From the NCBI GenBank assembly GCA_965651815.1, contig CBFGTJ010000005.1, forward strand, positions 1-42,692: a stretch of DNA of 42,692 nt, read 5' to 3'. Positions within the stretch are counted from its first letter, which is position 1. Every line of letters begins with the position of its first letter. The DNA is from CBFGTJ01 sp965651815. Its GTDB lineage: Bacteria; Actinomycetota; Acidimicrobiia; Acidimicrobiales; Microtrichaceae. The notes under the pieces are model-generated. The model was not told the origin of the DNA. It searched no databases and was given only the letters and a program-made list of their open reading frames with translations. Made by a program: the position numbers and the translations under genes. Positions 16,335 through 23,836 of the stretch are shown one piece after another.

Positions 16335-17314
16335 GGCGCCCCCGCGTGCAGCACCGCCTCGGCGTAGGCCGGGTCGTCCCCGGAGGTGCGCACCCACGTC
16401 CCGAGCTCGTGGGTCAGCTCGGCGGAGGACCCGAGCAGCGCGTCGAGCAGCAGCACGCGGCCGTGGAAGTGGTGGTGCTCGTGCTCCGCGGTGAACCCGA
16501 TCCCGCCGAAGGCCTGCAGGGCCCGCTGGCAGGCACGCATGCCGTTCCGGCCGGCGAGGGCCTTGGCCGCGTCGCCGAACCTGGGAGGCGGGTCCCGTCG
16601 CAGCGCCACGGCGCGGCGCACGACCGCCTCCACGGCGACGCAGTCGGTCGCCGCCCAGGCGAGCAGGTGGCGCAGGGCCTGGAAGGTGCCGATCGGACGG
16701 CCGAACTGCTCCCGCGCGCCGGCGTACTCGACGGCGAGGTCGACGACGCGCTCCGCGGCGCCGAGGAGCTCGGCGGAGGCGCCGACGCGGGCGAGGTACG
16801 TGGCCCGATCGCGCAGCGGCGCTGCTGCGCGATCGGGCAGGTCGGGGGCGCGGCCGTCGAGGTCGACCTCGAGCTCGACGACGGTCGTGCGGCCCGCGAC
16901 CACGACCGGCTGTGGTGCGGCGGCGTCGGCGTCGAGCACGTGGGTGCCCCGGCCGGGCGCGTCCAGCAGGAGCCGGCGCCCGCCGGTGTCGCCCACCGCG
17001 ACCCACACCTCGCCGCGCCGCGGCGTGTCCCGCCGGATGGCGGCGATGACCGTTCCCTGCTCCACCCCGAGCGCCGTCGCGAAGGGTTGTGCGAGCAGGC
17101 CGCCGAGCGCGGGGGTGTCGGCCAGCGCCCTCCCCTGGGCCCGCAGGGCCGAGAACACCGCCGCGGCCGCCTCGTCGTCATCGAGCTCGGGCAGCAGCTC
17201 CCAGAACGAGAGCCGGTCCAGGGCGGCGTCGCCGCGCTCGGAGGACATCGCGCGGGCCGCCGTGCTGAGGAACTCCGCCTCGGGCGGCGCGTCGGGCACG
17301 GCGGCGAGGCTCAT
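16331..17314 (-). CDS. Acyl-CoA dehydrogenase, small subunit of a pair
   Basis: 327 residues, shorter than the standard family. C-terminal blocks are clear: AREQFGRPIGTFQALRHLLA and FGGIGFTAEHEHHHFHGR, while the middle-domain SEPxAGSDL motif is absent. It overlaps its upstream neighbour by 4 bp (start ATG 17314 inside the end of the gene at 17311) and the downstream ligase by ATGA. As with 1319-2287, I infer a heteromeric alpha2beta2 dehydrogenase with the 374-residue chain encoded just before it. The His-rich EHEHHHFH stretch is unusual but fits the position of the EHDLH segment in relatives. Confidence 0.85.
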   Translation of the reverse strand: MSLAAVPDAPPEAEFLSTAARAMSSERGDAALDRLSFWELLPELDDDEAAAAVFSALRAQGRALADTPALGGLLAQPFATALGVEQGTVIAAIRRDTPRRGEVWVAVGDTGGRRLLLDAPGRGTHVLDADAAAPQPVVVAGRTTVVELEVDLDGRAPDLPDRAAAPLRDRATYLARVGASAELLGAAERVVDLAVEYAGAREQFGRPIGTFQALRHLLAWAATDCVAVEAVVRRAVALRRDPPPRFGDAAKALAGRNGMRACQRALQAFGGIGFTAEHEHHHFHGRVLLLDALLGSSAELTHELGTWVRTSGDDPAYAEAVLHAGAP

Positions 17315-18435
17315 GGCAGCGCCAGGATCTGCTTGGCGATCGTGTCGAGCTGCATCTGCTGGGACCCGCCGTACACGGTGACGATCCGGGAGAACAGGTA
17401 CTCCTGGCGTCGCACCGCGACGTCCGCGTCCTGCACGCCGACGGCGAGGTCGGTGTCGTTCGCGAGCACCCGGTCGTGCACCGACTGCTCCGCCGCGCAC
17501 AGCAGGAGCTTGGTGAACGCGGCGCGTGGTCCCAGCACGTCCCCTGCGGCGTGGGCCGCGACGCCCTCGTACCCGGTCGCGGTGACCGCGAGCAGGTCGA
17601 GCAGCGCATCACCGAGTGCGGCGTCGTCCCGCCCTGCCGCGTGGCGGGCGCAGTCCAGCAGCTGCTGGTACTGGAAGCAGTGCCGGAACCAGGCGAACGT
17701 GCCCCGCTCGTGGCTCAGGATGTGCATCGCCACCGCCCACCCGCCACCCGGCTCGCCGACGACGCGGCCAGCGGGGACCCGCACGTCGGAGAAGTGGACC
17801 TGTGCGAGCTCGTCGGTGCCGTTCGCCTGCACGATCGGGAGGACCTCCACGCCGGGGTCGCGCAGGTCGACGACGAGCGCGGTGAGGCCCCGGTGCCGCG
17901 AGGCTGCGTCGCCGGTGCGCGCGAGCAGCAGGCACCACGTGGCGTAGCGGGCCCAGCTGGTCCAGATCTTGGTCCCGTTGACGACGTAGGCGTCGCCGTC
18001 GAGCACCGCGGTGGTGCGCAGGCTCGCGAGGTCCGATCCGGCGTCGGGCTCGGAGAAGCCCTGCGCCCACAGCTCCCGCCCGGAGAGGAACGCGGGGAGC
18101 AGCTCGGCGACGAGGTCCCGCGGACCGTCCGCGGCGAGCACCGGGGCGAGGATCTCGAGGTGCTCGAACAGTGCCATCCCCTGCACGCCCCTGCGGGCGA
18201 GCGCCTCCCACATGGCGGCGCGGTGCAGGATCGTGCCGCCCGTGCCGCCCAGATCGACGGGCCAGCCCGCCCGTGACCACCCTGCGGCGTGCAGCTCGCC
18301 CATGAGCGCACGCATCACCTCGACCCTGCGCTCGTAGTCGGGCTCGGGCTCGCACGCGGCGACCAGCGCCGGTGGTGCCGCGTCGAGCCAGGACTCCAGC
18401 CCCCGCACGTACTCGCCGAGCTCGGGCACGGTCAC
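17311..18435 (-). CDS. Acyl-CoA dehydrogenase, large subunit of a pair
   Basis: 374 residues from GTG 18435, which overlaps the SDR stop in GTGA. It has GFSEPDAGSDLASL in the middle domain, GTKIWTSWARYATW, and the C-terminal YGGSQQMQLDTIAKQ. The C-terminal motif departs from the usual NEIQRN form, as in several steroid-type FadE chains. A second GTG at 18429 is possible. Together with 16331-17314 it makes the second large/small pair in the window. It probably desaturates a ring- or side-chain acyl-CoA produced by the ligase in the same operon. Confidence 0.88.
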   Translation of the reverse strand: MTVPELGEYVRGLESWLDAAPPALVAACEPEPDYERRVEVMRALMGELHAAGWSRAGWPVDLGGTGGTILHRAAMWEALARRGVQGMALFEHLEILAPVLAADGPRDLVAELLPAFLSGRELWAQGFSEPDAGSDLASLRTTAVLDGDAYVVNGTKIWTSWARYATWCLLLARTGDAASRHRGLTALVVDLRDPGVEVLPIVQANGTDELAQVHFSDVRVPAGRVVGEPGGGWAVAMHILSHERGTFAWFRHCFQYQQLLDCARHAAGRDDAALGDALLDLLAVTATGYEGVAAHAAGDVLGPRAAFTKLLLCAAEQSVHDRVLANDTDLAVGVQDADVAVRRQEYLFSRIVTVYGGSQQMQLDTIAKQILALP

Positions 18436-19202
18436 TTCGGCGGGAAGCGCAGGGCCCCGTCGAGGCGGATGTTCTCGCCGTTGAGGTAGTCGTTGCGGAC
18501 GATCGACTCGACGAGCAGCGCGAACTCCTCGGGCCGCCCCATGCGCTTGGGGTTGACGATGTTCGCGACGAGCGCGTCCTTCATCTCCTGCGGCGCGGAC
18601 TCCATCAGCGGCGTGCCCATCGTGCCCGGGGCGATGGCGCACACGCGGATCCCGATCGGGGCGAGGTCGCGGGCCAGCGGGAGGGTCATGCCGAGGATCG
18701 CGGCCTTCGCGGCGGCGTAGGCGAGCTGGCCGGTCTGGCCCTCGATGCCGGCGATCGACGCGGTGTTCACCACGACGCCCCGCTGCCCCTCGCCGTCGGG
18801 CTCCCGAGCGGCCATCGCCGCGGCGGCGAGGCGCGTCACGTTGAAGGTGCCGACCGCGTTCATCGACATGGTGTCGATGAAGCCCTGCTTGTCGTGCGGG
18901 GTGCCGTCGCGCCCGACGGTGCGCCCGGCGATCGTGGCACCACCGGCGACGTTCACCACGATCGACAGCGCACCGAGCCCCTCGGCGGCGGCGATCGCCG
19001 CGGCGACGTCGTCGTCGTCGGTGACGTCCCCGCCCACGGCCACCGCCCGCTCGCCGAGCTCCGCGGCGAGCTCCTTTGCCCGGGTGCCGTCACGGTCGAA
19101 CACCGCGACGCCGACCCCGAGGTCGACGAGGTGGCGGACCGTCGCGGCCCCCAGACCGCCCGCGCCCCCGGTGACGATCGCGGCACGTCCTTCGAGCTGC
19201 AT
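18432..19202 (-). CDS. SDR, 3-hydroxyacyl-CoA dehydrogenase type II-like
   Basis: 256 residues from ATG 19202, with GGGGGGA just upstream. TGGAGGLG is at 11-18 and the catalytic Tyr162-Lys166 pair is in LAYAAAKAA. It is a close paralogue of the 12380 product, sharing VNTASIAGIEGQTGQLAYAA and YLNGENIRLDGALRFPPK. Expected reaction: NAD-dependent oxidation of a 3-hydroxyacyl-CoA. In the operon it follows two crotonases and precedes the dehydrogenase pair, so successive beta-oxidation steps are encoded together. A hairpin at 19223-19243 separates it from the crotonase upstream. Confidence 0.9.
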   Translation of the reverse strand: MQLEGRAAIVTGGAGGLGAATVRHLVDLGVGVAVFDRDGTRAKELAAELGERAVAVGGDVTDDDDVAAAIAAAEGLGALSIVVNVAGGATIAGRTVGRDGTPHDKQGFIDTMSMNAVGTFNVTRLAAAAMAAREPDGEGQRGVVVNTASIAGIEGQTGQLAYAAAKAAILGMTLPLARDLAPIGIRVCAIAPGTMGTPLMESAPQEMKDALVANIVNPKRMGRPEEFALLVESIVRNDYLNGENIRLDGALRFPPK

Positions 19203-19222
19203 GTGGTCCCCCCGGATCCCTT

Positions 19223-19243
19223 CCGGCGTGCCCCTCACGCCGG
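19223..19243 (-). terminator. GC-rich hairpin between crotonase and SDR (possible attenuator)
   Basis: CCGGCGTG (19223-19230) and CACGCCGG (19236-19243) are perfect 8-bp arms around a 5-nt loop. No U-run follows in the direction of transcription. It could be a partial terminator or an mRNA stability element within the operon. Confidence 0.35.
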
Positions 19244-19293
19244 ACGAGCGAAACGTAACGGAACGACGGTGGCCAGGGGGTCGCCCGTTCCAC

Positions 19294-20088
19294 TCAGCGG
19301 GCTCCCCCGGAGCGCTCCAGCATGCGGGCGAGGTTCGCCCGGAACGCCGGCTCGTCGAACGATTCGGACTCCGCCTCCACGACCGGTCGCAGCGAGCGCT
19401 CCACCACGCCCCGCAGCGTGCCGTTGAGCGCCGCCTTCGTCTCCCTGACCGCCTGCGGGGGCAGCGCGGCGAGCCGCCCCGCGAGCCCGGTGGCGACCTC
19501 GACCGAGGTGCCGGCGGGCACGACCCGGTTGGCCAGTCCGAGCTCCAGCGCCTGCGCCGCCGGGACCCGGTCCCCGAGCAGCAGGAACTCCTTGGCGCGG
19601 AGCAGGCTCGTGAGCAGCGGCCAGGTGAGCGCGCCGCCGTCCGCGGCGACCAGGCCGAGCATGACGTGCGGGTCGGCGAAGTAGGCCGCCTCGTCCATGA
19701 CCACGAGGTCGCTCATCGCGGCGAGGCTGCACCCGAGGCCCACCGCGGGGCCGTTGACCGCGGCGACGATCGGCACCGGGACCGTGGTCATCGCCTCGAC
19801 GATGTCCACCGCCTCGGCCATGATCCGCTCGCGCAGCGACGGGTCGTCGCTCATCCGCCGCAGCAGGTCGAGGTCGCCGCCGCCGGAGAAGGCCCGCCCC
19901 GCGCCGGTCAGCACGATCGCCCTGACCCGGTCGTCCGCCGCGAGGCGGGGCCACACGGTGGCGAGCGCGCCGTGCAGCGCCTCGTCGGTGGCGTTGAGCG
20001 CCGCGGGGCGGTTCAGCGTGACGCGCGCGACGCCGTCGTCGACCGACACGAGGAGCACGTCGCCGTCCACCGTCGTCCCCTCACCCAT
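19294..20088 (-). CDS. Enoyl-CoA hydratase/isomerase (crotonase family)
   Basis: 264 residues. VTLNRPAALNATDEALHGAL starts the crotonase fold; the oxyanion-hole motifs are GAGRAFSGGGDLDLL and AAVNGPAVGLGCSLA, followed by MSDLVVMDEAAYFADP. In the second acid region the sequence is LGLVAADGGALTWPLL, where standard hydratases have a Glu/GAGG-type motif, so activity could be hydration, isomerisation or hydrolysis. It overlaps the upstream crotonase by 8 bp (start 20088 against stop 20081), indicating tight co-expression and perhaps a heteromeric or sequential pair. Confidence 0.87.
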   Translation of the reverse strand: MGEGTTVDGDVLLVSVDDGVARVTLNRPAALNATDEALHGALATVWPRLAADDRVRAIVLTGAGRAFSGGGDLDLLRRMSDDPSLRERIMAEAVDIVEAMTTVPVPIVAAVNGPAVGLGCSLAAMSDLVVMDEAAYFADPHVMLGLVAADGGALTWPLLTSLLRAKEFLLLGDRVPAAQALELGLANRVVPAGTSVEVATGLAGRLAALPPQAVRETKAALNGTLRGVVERSLRPVVEAESESFDEPAFRANLARMLERSGGAR

Positions 20089-20977
20089 CGGCGCGCACCC
20101 GGTCCTTCACCGCGGGCACGATCGGCGGGGCGTCCTTCCAGTGCGGGACGCCGTCGGCGGGCTGGGCGACGGGGAAGCGGTCGTCGTGCACCTGTGCCCA
20201 GTGCGAGTGGTTCAACTCGTGCAGCGTGAAGCAGGCGTTGAGCGCGTTGTGGAAGCCCATGTTGTCGACGCTCTGATTGACCGCCTCCTTGATGAGCAGC
20301 GCGGCCATCGTCGGCATCGTCGCGATCCGCCGGGCCAGCTCCACGGTGCGGTCCCCCAGCTCCTCCGGCGGGAACACCTTCGACACCATGCCGAGCTGGT
20401 ACGCCTCGTCGACCGAGAGGGAGTCGCCGGTCAGCAGCAGCTCCTTGGCCTTGCGGGGCCCGAGCTCCCACGGGTGCGCGAAGTACTCGACGCCGCACAT
20501 GCCGAGCCGGGTGCCGACGACGTCCGCGAAGACCACGTCGTCCGCCGCGACGATCAGGTCGCAGGCCCACATGAGCATGAGGCCCGCGGAGTACACGGGG
20601 CCGTGCACCTGGGCGATCGTGATCTTGCGCAGGTTGCGCCACCGCCGCGTGTTGTCGAAGAAGTGGTGCCACTCCTGGAGCATCAGGCGCTCGGCGCCGT
20701 CCCGGGTGCCGCCGTTCTCCTGCCAGGAGGGGTGGTGCAGGATCTCCTCCATCGAGACCTTCGAGCCCAGGTCGTGGCCGGAGGTGAACATCGGGCCGAC
20801 GCCGCCGAGGATCACGACGCGCACCTCGTCGTCGCGCTCGGCGCGCAGGAACGCGTCGTTCAGCTCGACGAGCATCCCCCGGTTCTGGGCGTTCCGCGCC
20901 TCGGGGCGGTCCAGCAGGATGCGCACGATGCGGCCCTCGTCGAGGGGCTCGTAGCGGACGTACTCGTAGTCGGTCAT
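20081..20977 (-). CDS. Enoyl-CoA hydratase/isomerase (crotonase family)
   Basis: 298 residues, longer than typical crotonases (about 260) because of an insert rich in Trp and His (HHPSWQENGGTRDGAERLML, then QEWHHFFDNTRRWRNL) between the two oxyanion motifs MFTSGHDLGS and VHGPVYSAGLML. ACDLIVAADDVVFADVVG follows. The insert resembles crotonases seen in actinobacterial catabolic clusters, including EchA20-like ring hydrolases, but I cannot assign it firmly. It is second in the operon after the P450 at 21042 and overlaps the next crotonase by 8 bp. Confidence 0.87.
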   Translation of the reverse strand: MTDYEYVRYEPLDEGRIVRILLDRPEARNAQNRGMLVELNDAFLRAERDDEVRVVILGGVGPMFTSGHDLGSKVSMEEILHHPSWQENGGTRDGAERLMLQEWHHFFDNTRRWRNLRKITIAQVHGPVYSAGLMLMWACDLIVAADDVVFADVVGTRLGMCGVEYFAHPWELGPRKAKELLLTGDSLSVDEAYQLGMVSKVFPPEELGDRTVELARRIATMPTMAALLIKEAVNQSVDNMGFHNALNACFTLHELNHSHWAQVHDDRFPVAQPADGVPHWKDAPPIVPAVKDRVRADG

Positions 20978-21041
20978 GTGGTCGGTTGCTCCCCTCGTCG
21001 TGGGCGGGGTCGACGCCCCGCCGCGCGGATCGCCCTGCTCG

Positions 21042-22232
21042 TCACCCGATGTGCACCGGCAGCGTCTCCCAGCCACGCATGGTCGAGGTGTAGACGCGGC
21101 GGGCGGCGTCGTCGTCGACCTCCCAGTCCGGGAAGCGGTTCAGCACCTCGTCGAGCGCGATGCGCCCCTCGAGCCTCGCGAGCGACGCGCCGAGGCAGAA
21201 GTGCAGGCCGTGCCCGAAGGTCAGGTGCGGGTCCGGGCGGTGGATGTCGAAGCGGTCGGGGTCCCGGAACCGGCGTGGGTCGCGGTTGGCGGCCGCGACG
21301 ACGAGCAGGACCGCGCTGCCGGCGGGGACCGTCGTGCCGTGCAGCTCCACGTCGGTGGTCACGTACCGGGCGATGCTCGCCCCGGTGGGCTCGTAGCGGA
21401 GGGTCTCGTCGACCACGGCGGGGAGCAGCTCCCGGTTCGCCGCGACCTCGCGGCGCACGTCGGGGTGGTCCCCCAGCAGCCTGCCCAACCAACCGATCAG
21501 CCGGCCGGTGGTCTCGAACCCGGCACCGGCGATCACGCCCACGAAGACCAGCAGCTCGTCCCGGGTGAGCCGCCGCGTCACGCCGTCGACGTCGGTGAAC
21601 TCGACGTTGAGCAGCTCGGTGACCAGGTCGTCGGAGGGGTTCCGGGCGCGCCAGTCGACGTAGTCGGCGAAGCTCTCGGCGGTGAAGTACCGGTCCTTGC
21701 GGACCGGCATCGGCGTGCCGGGATCGGACTGCAGCCGTCGGTCGGTGCGCTCGCGCTCGGACTCCTGCATCGACTCGGGGATGCCGAGCAGCATCCCGAT
21801 CGCCCGCATCGGCAGCTCGTTGCCGAGGTCGGTGACGAAGTCGAAGCGGTCCGCCCCCTCGAAGGGCTCGAGGCAGCGGATGCAGTACGCCCGGATCTTG
21901 TCCTCGATCTCGCGCATGCGCCGCGGCGTGAACGCCCGGCCGACCAGCGCCCGGTGGATCGTGTGCTCGGGCGGATCCTCGTTGATGAACATCCCCGAGG
22001 GGATCACCGGGTTCGCCTTGATGACCTCGAGGATGTTGCCGCGGGCCGAGCTGAACCGCTCGTGGTCCTTGAACGCCGCCTCGACGTCCGCGAAGCGGGT
22101 CAGCGCCCAGAAGTCCTTCTCCTCGTTCCGGTAGACGGGTGCCTCGTCCCGCAGCCGCCGGTACACCTCGTGCGGATCCGGCTCGAGCTCGATGGTGTAC
22201 GGGTCGTAGTGCAGCTGGTCGCTCGCGAGCAT
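21042..22232 (-). CDS. Cytochrome P450
   Basis: 396 residues. The I-helix motif is AGAGFETTGRL with Glu240-Thr241, ExxR lies in DETLRYEP, and the haem loop is FGHGLHFCLGASLARLE with Cys346 as ligand. It differs from the other two P450s in the window (no FSSC..GPF..FPVPL block), so it belongs to a different CYP family. It starts a seven-gene minus-strand run ending in the FadD3-like ligase, suggesting a terminal or ring hydroxylation followed by activation and beta-oxidation. It is divergent from the second P450-ferredoxin-SDR operon, with a shared inverted repeat between them. Confidence 0.92.
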   Translation of the reverse strand: MLASDQLHYDPYTIELEPDPHEVYRRLRDEAPVYRNEEKDFWALTRFADVEAAFKDHERFSSARGNILEVIKANPVIPSGMFINEDPPEHTIHRALVGRAFTPRRMREIEDKIRAYCIRCLEPFEGADRFDFVTDLGNELPMRAIGMLLGIPESMQESERERTDRRLQSDPGTPMPVRKDRYFTAESFADYVDWRARNPSDDLVTELLNVEFTDVDGVTRRLTRDELLVFVGVIAGAGFETTGRLIGWLGRLLGDHPDVRREVAANRELLPAVVDETLRYEPTGASIARYVTTDVELHGTTVPAGSAVLLVVAAANRDPRRFRDPDRFDIHRPDPHLTFGHGLHFCLGASLARLEGRIALDEVLNRFPDWEVDDDAARRVYTSTMRGWETLPVHIG

Positions 22233-22256
22233 GTCGGACCCCCCTTCGCGTGCAGA

Positions 22257-22278
22257 CTGCTGTGCGACTGCATAGCAC
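22257..22278. promoter_or_regulatory. Second copy of the 22-bp GTGCTGTGC-N4-GCACAGCAC operator
   Basis: The copy reads CTGCTGTGC, GACT, GCATAGCAC, matching the perfect 22-bp element at 6522-6543 at 18 positions. It lies between two divergent P450 genes, 25 bp upstream of the minus-strand start. A repressor that controls both this divergon and the DapB-like operon is a reasonable inference. Confidence 0.55.
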
Positions 22279-22317
22279 GCCGTGCCGGTGGACGAGACCG
22301 AAGTGCTCGGATTTCGG

Positions 22318-22344
22318 GAACGCGGTTCTCCACTGCGCTACCGT
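22318..22344 (+). promoter_or_regulatory. GAAC-N3-GTTC element and leaderless -10 of the P450 operon
   Basis: GAAC-GCG-GTTC (22318-22328) is followed by TCCAC and TACCGT (22339-22344), which ends 9 nt before the ATG at 22354, so the transcript probably begins at or within a few bases of the start codon. The same arrangement occurs before the IclR gene and, as a half-site, before the SDR at 12380. Confidence 0.5.
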
Positions 22345-22353
22345 CCGCCCGGG

Positions 22354-23628
22354 ATGAGCGACGTCGACGCCCGGGACTTCTTCACCGACACCGAGCTGCT
22401 CGAGGACCCCTACGACTGGTTCCGGGCGCTGCGCGAGGAGTGCCCGCTGCGGCGCGAGCCGCACCACGACGTCGTGATGGTCACGGGCTACGACGAGGTC
22501 GTCGCGATCTACAACGACACCGAGCACTTCTCGTCGTGCACCTCGGTGACCGGGCCGTTCCCGGGCTTCCCCGTCCCGCTCGACGGGCACGACGACATCA
22601 CCGAGCTCATCGAGCGGCACCGCGACGAGCTGCCCTTCAGCGACCAGCTGCCGACGCTCGACCCGCCCGTGCACACCGCCCACCGCGCGCTGCTGGCCCG
22701 GATGATCACCCCGAAGCGCCTGAAGGAGAACGAGCGCTTCATCCGGCGCATCGTCGACGAGCAGCTCGACCAGGCCCTCGGGCCGGACGGGCGCACGGAG
22801 CTGGTCTCCCGGTTCGCCGCACCGCTCGCCATGCTCGTCGTCGCCGACCTGCTGGGGGTGCCCGAGTCGGACCACGACGAGTTCCGCGAGGCGATGCTGG
22901 AGCAGGCGGGCACCGTCGGCAGCACCGAGGGCGAGGACATGCGCCACTCACCGCTCGCGTACCTCTACGACAAGTTCAGCACCTACATCTCGGACCGTCG
23001 GGCGTCGCCGCGCGAGGACGTGCTCACCGGCGTCGCCACCGCCACCTTCCCCGACGGGAGCACGCCGGAGGTCATCGACGCGGTGCGGGTGGCGGCCAAC
23101 CTGTTCGCCGCCGGCGGCGAGACGACGGTGCGCCTGCTCAGCACCGCCGCGATGCTCATCGCGGAGGACCCCGAGCTGCAGGCGGCGCTGCGCGCGGACC
23201 GGGAGCTGGTGCCGAACTTCATCGAGGAGTGCCTCCGCTACGAGGCGCCCGTCCGCGGCGACTTCCGCCTCTCCAAGGTGCCCGTCACGGTCGGAGGGGT
23301 CGACCTCCCCGCCGGCACCACGGTGATGCTGCTGAACGCCGCCGCGAACCGGGATCCGGCCAAGTTCACCGACCCCGACGTGTTCGACCCCCGGCGCGAG
23401 AACGCACGCAGCCACGTCACGTTCGGCCGTGGGGTGCACACCTGCCCCGGCGCACCGCTCGCCCGCGCCGAGGCGGTGATCAGCGTGAACCGGCTGCTCG
23501 ACCGCACCTCCGAGCTGTGGATCGACGAGGAGCGCCACGGCCCGCCCGGTGCCCGCCGGTACCGCTACGTGCCGACGTTCATCCTGCGCGGCCTGACGCG
23601 CCTGCACCTGCGGTTCACCCCGACGTGA
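22354..23628 (+). CDS. Cytochrome P450
   Basis: 424 residues, paralogous to the P450 at 2948 (shared FSSC, GPF, FPVPL, LTPxRLKENE-like ITPKRLKENERF, and a conserved C-terminal RYVPTFILRGLTRLHL). The I-helix is AAGGETT (252-258), with Glu256-Thr257; the haem loop is FGRGVHTCPG with Cys364. The stop overlaps the start of a small ferredoxin in GTGA, which gives it a dedicated electron donor, and an SDR follows. The promoter has a -10 next to the ATG, so the message is probably leaderless. A hydroxylation-then-oxidation module is implied. Confidence 0.92.
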   Translation: MSDVDARDFFTDTELLEDPYDWFRALREECPLRREPHHDVVMVTGYDEVVAIYNDTEHFSSCTSVTGPFPGFPVPLDGHDDITELIERHRDELPFSDQLPTLDPPVHTAHRALLARMITPKRLKENERFIRRIVDEQLDQALGPDGRTELVSRFAAPLAMLVVADLLGVPESDHDEFREAMLEQAGTVGSTEGEDMRHSPLAYLYDKFSTYISDRRASPREDVLTGVATATFPDGSTPEVIDAVRVAANLFAAGGETTVRLLSTAAMLIAEDPELQAALRADRELVPNFIEECLRYEAPVRGDFRLSKVPVTVGGVDLPAGTTVMLLNAAANRDPAKFTDPDVFDPRRENARSHVTFGRGVHTCPGAPLARAEAVISVNRLLDRTSELWIDEERHGPPGARRYRYVPTFILRGLTRLHLRFTPT

Positions 23629-23825
23629 GGGTCACCGTCGACGTCGACCTCTGCGGCGGCCACGGCGCCTGCGTCGAGGCCTGCCCCGAGGTGTTCCGCA
23701 TCGGCACGGACGGCTGGTCCGAGGTGCTGGTCGACGCGGTGCCGCCCGGGCTCGAAGTGGCGGTGCAGCGGGCCCACGACGAGTGCCCCACACGCGCGAT
23801 CCTCGTCACCGCCGACCAGGAGTGA
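23625..23825 (+). CDS. P450-associated single-cluster ferredoxin
   Basis: 66 residues from the GTG at 23625, which overlaps the P450 stop. Cys10, Cys16, Cys20 and Cys54 are visible in CGGHGACVEACP and DECPTRAI; where a fourth ligand of a 4Fe-4S cluster would be (third after Cys10) there is His13. This CX2HX2CX3CP pattern is found in actinobacterial P450 redox partners and implies a 3Fe-4S cluster or one with His or no fourth ligand. It should pass electrons from a ferredoxin reductase, not encoded here, to the P450 at 22354 and possibly to the others. An SDR begins 11 bp downstream. Confidence 0.9.
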   Translation: MRVTVDVDLCGGHGACVEACPEVFRIGTDGWSEVLVDAVPPGLEVAVQRAHDECPTRAILVTADQE

Positions 23826-23836
23826 CGGAGGGGGCC

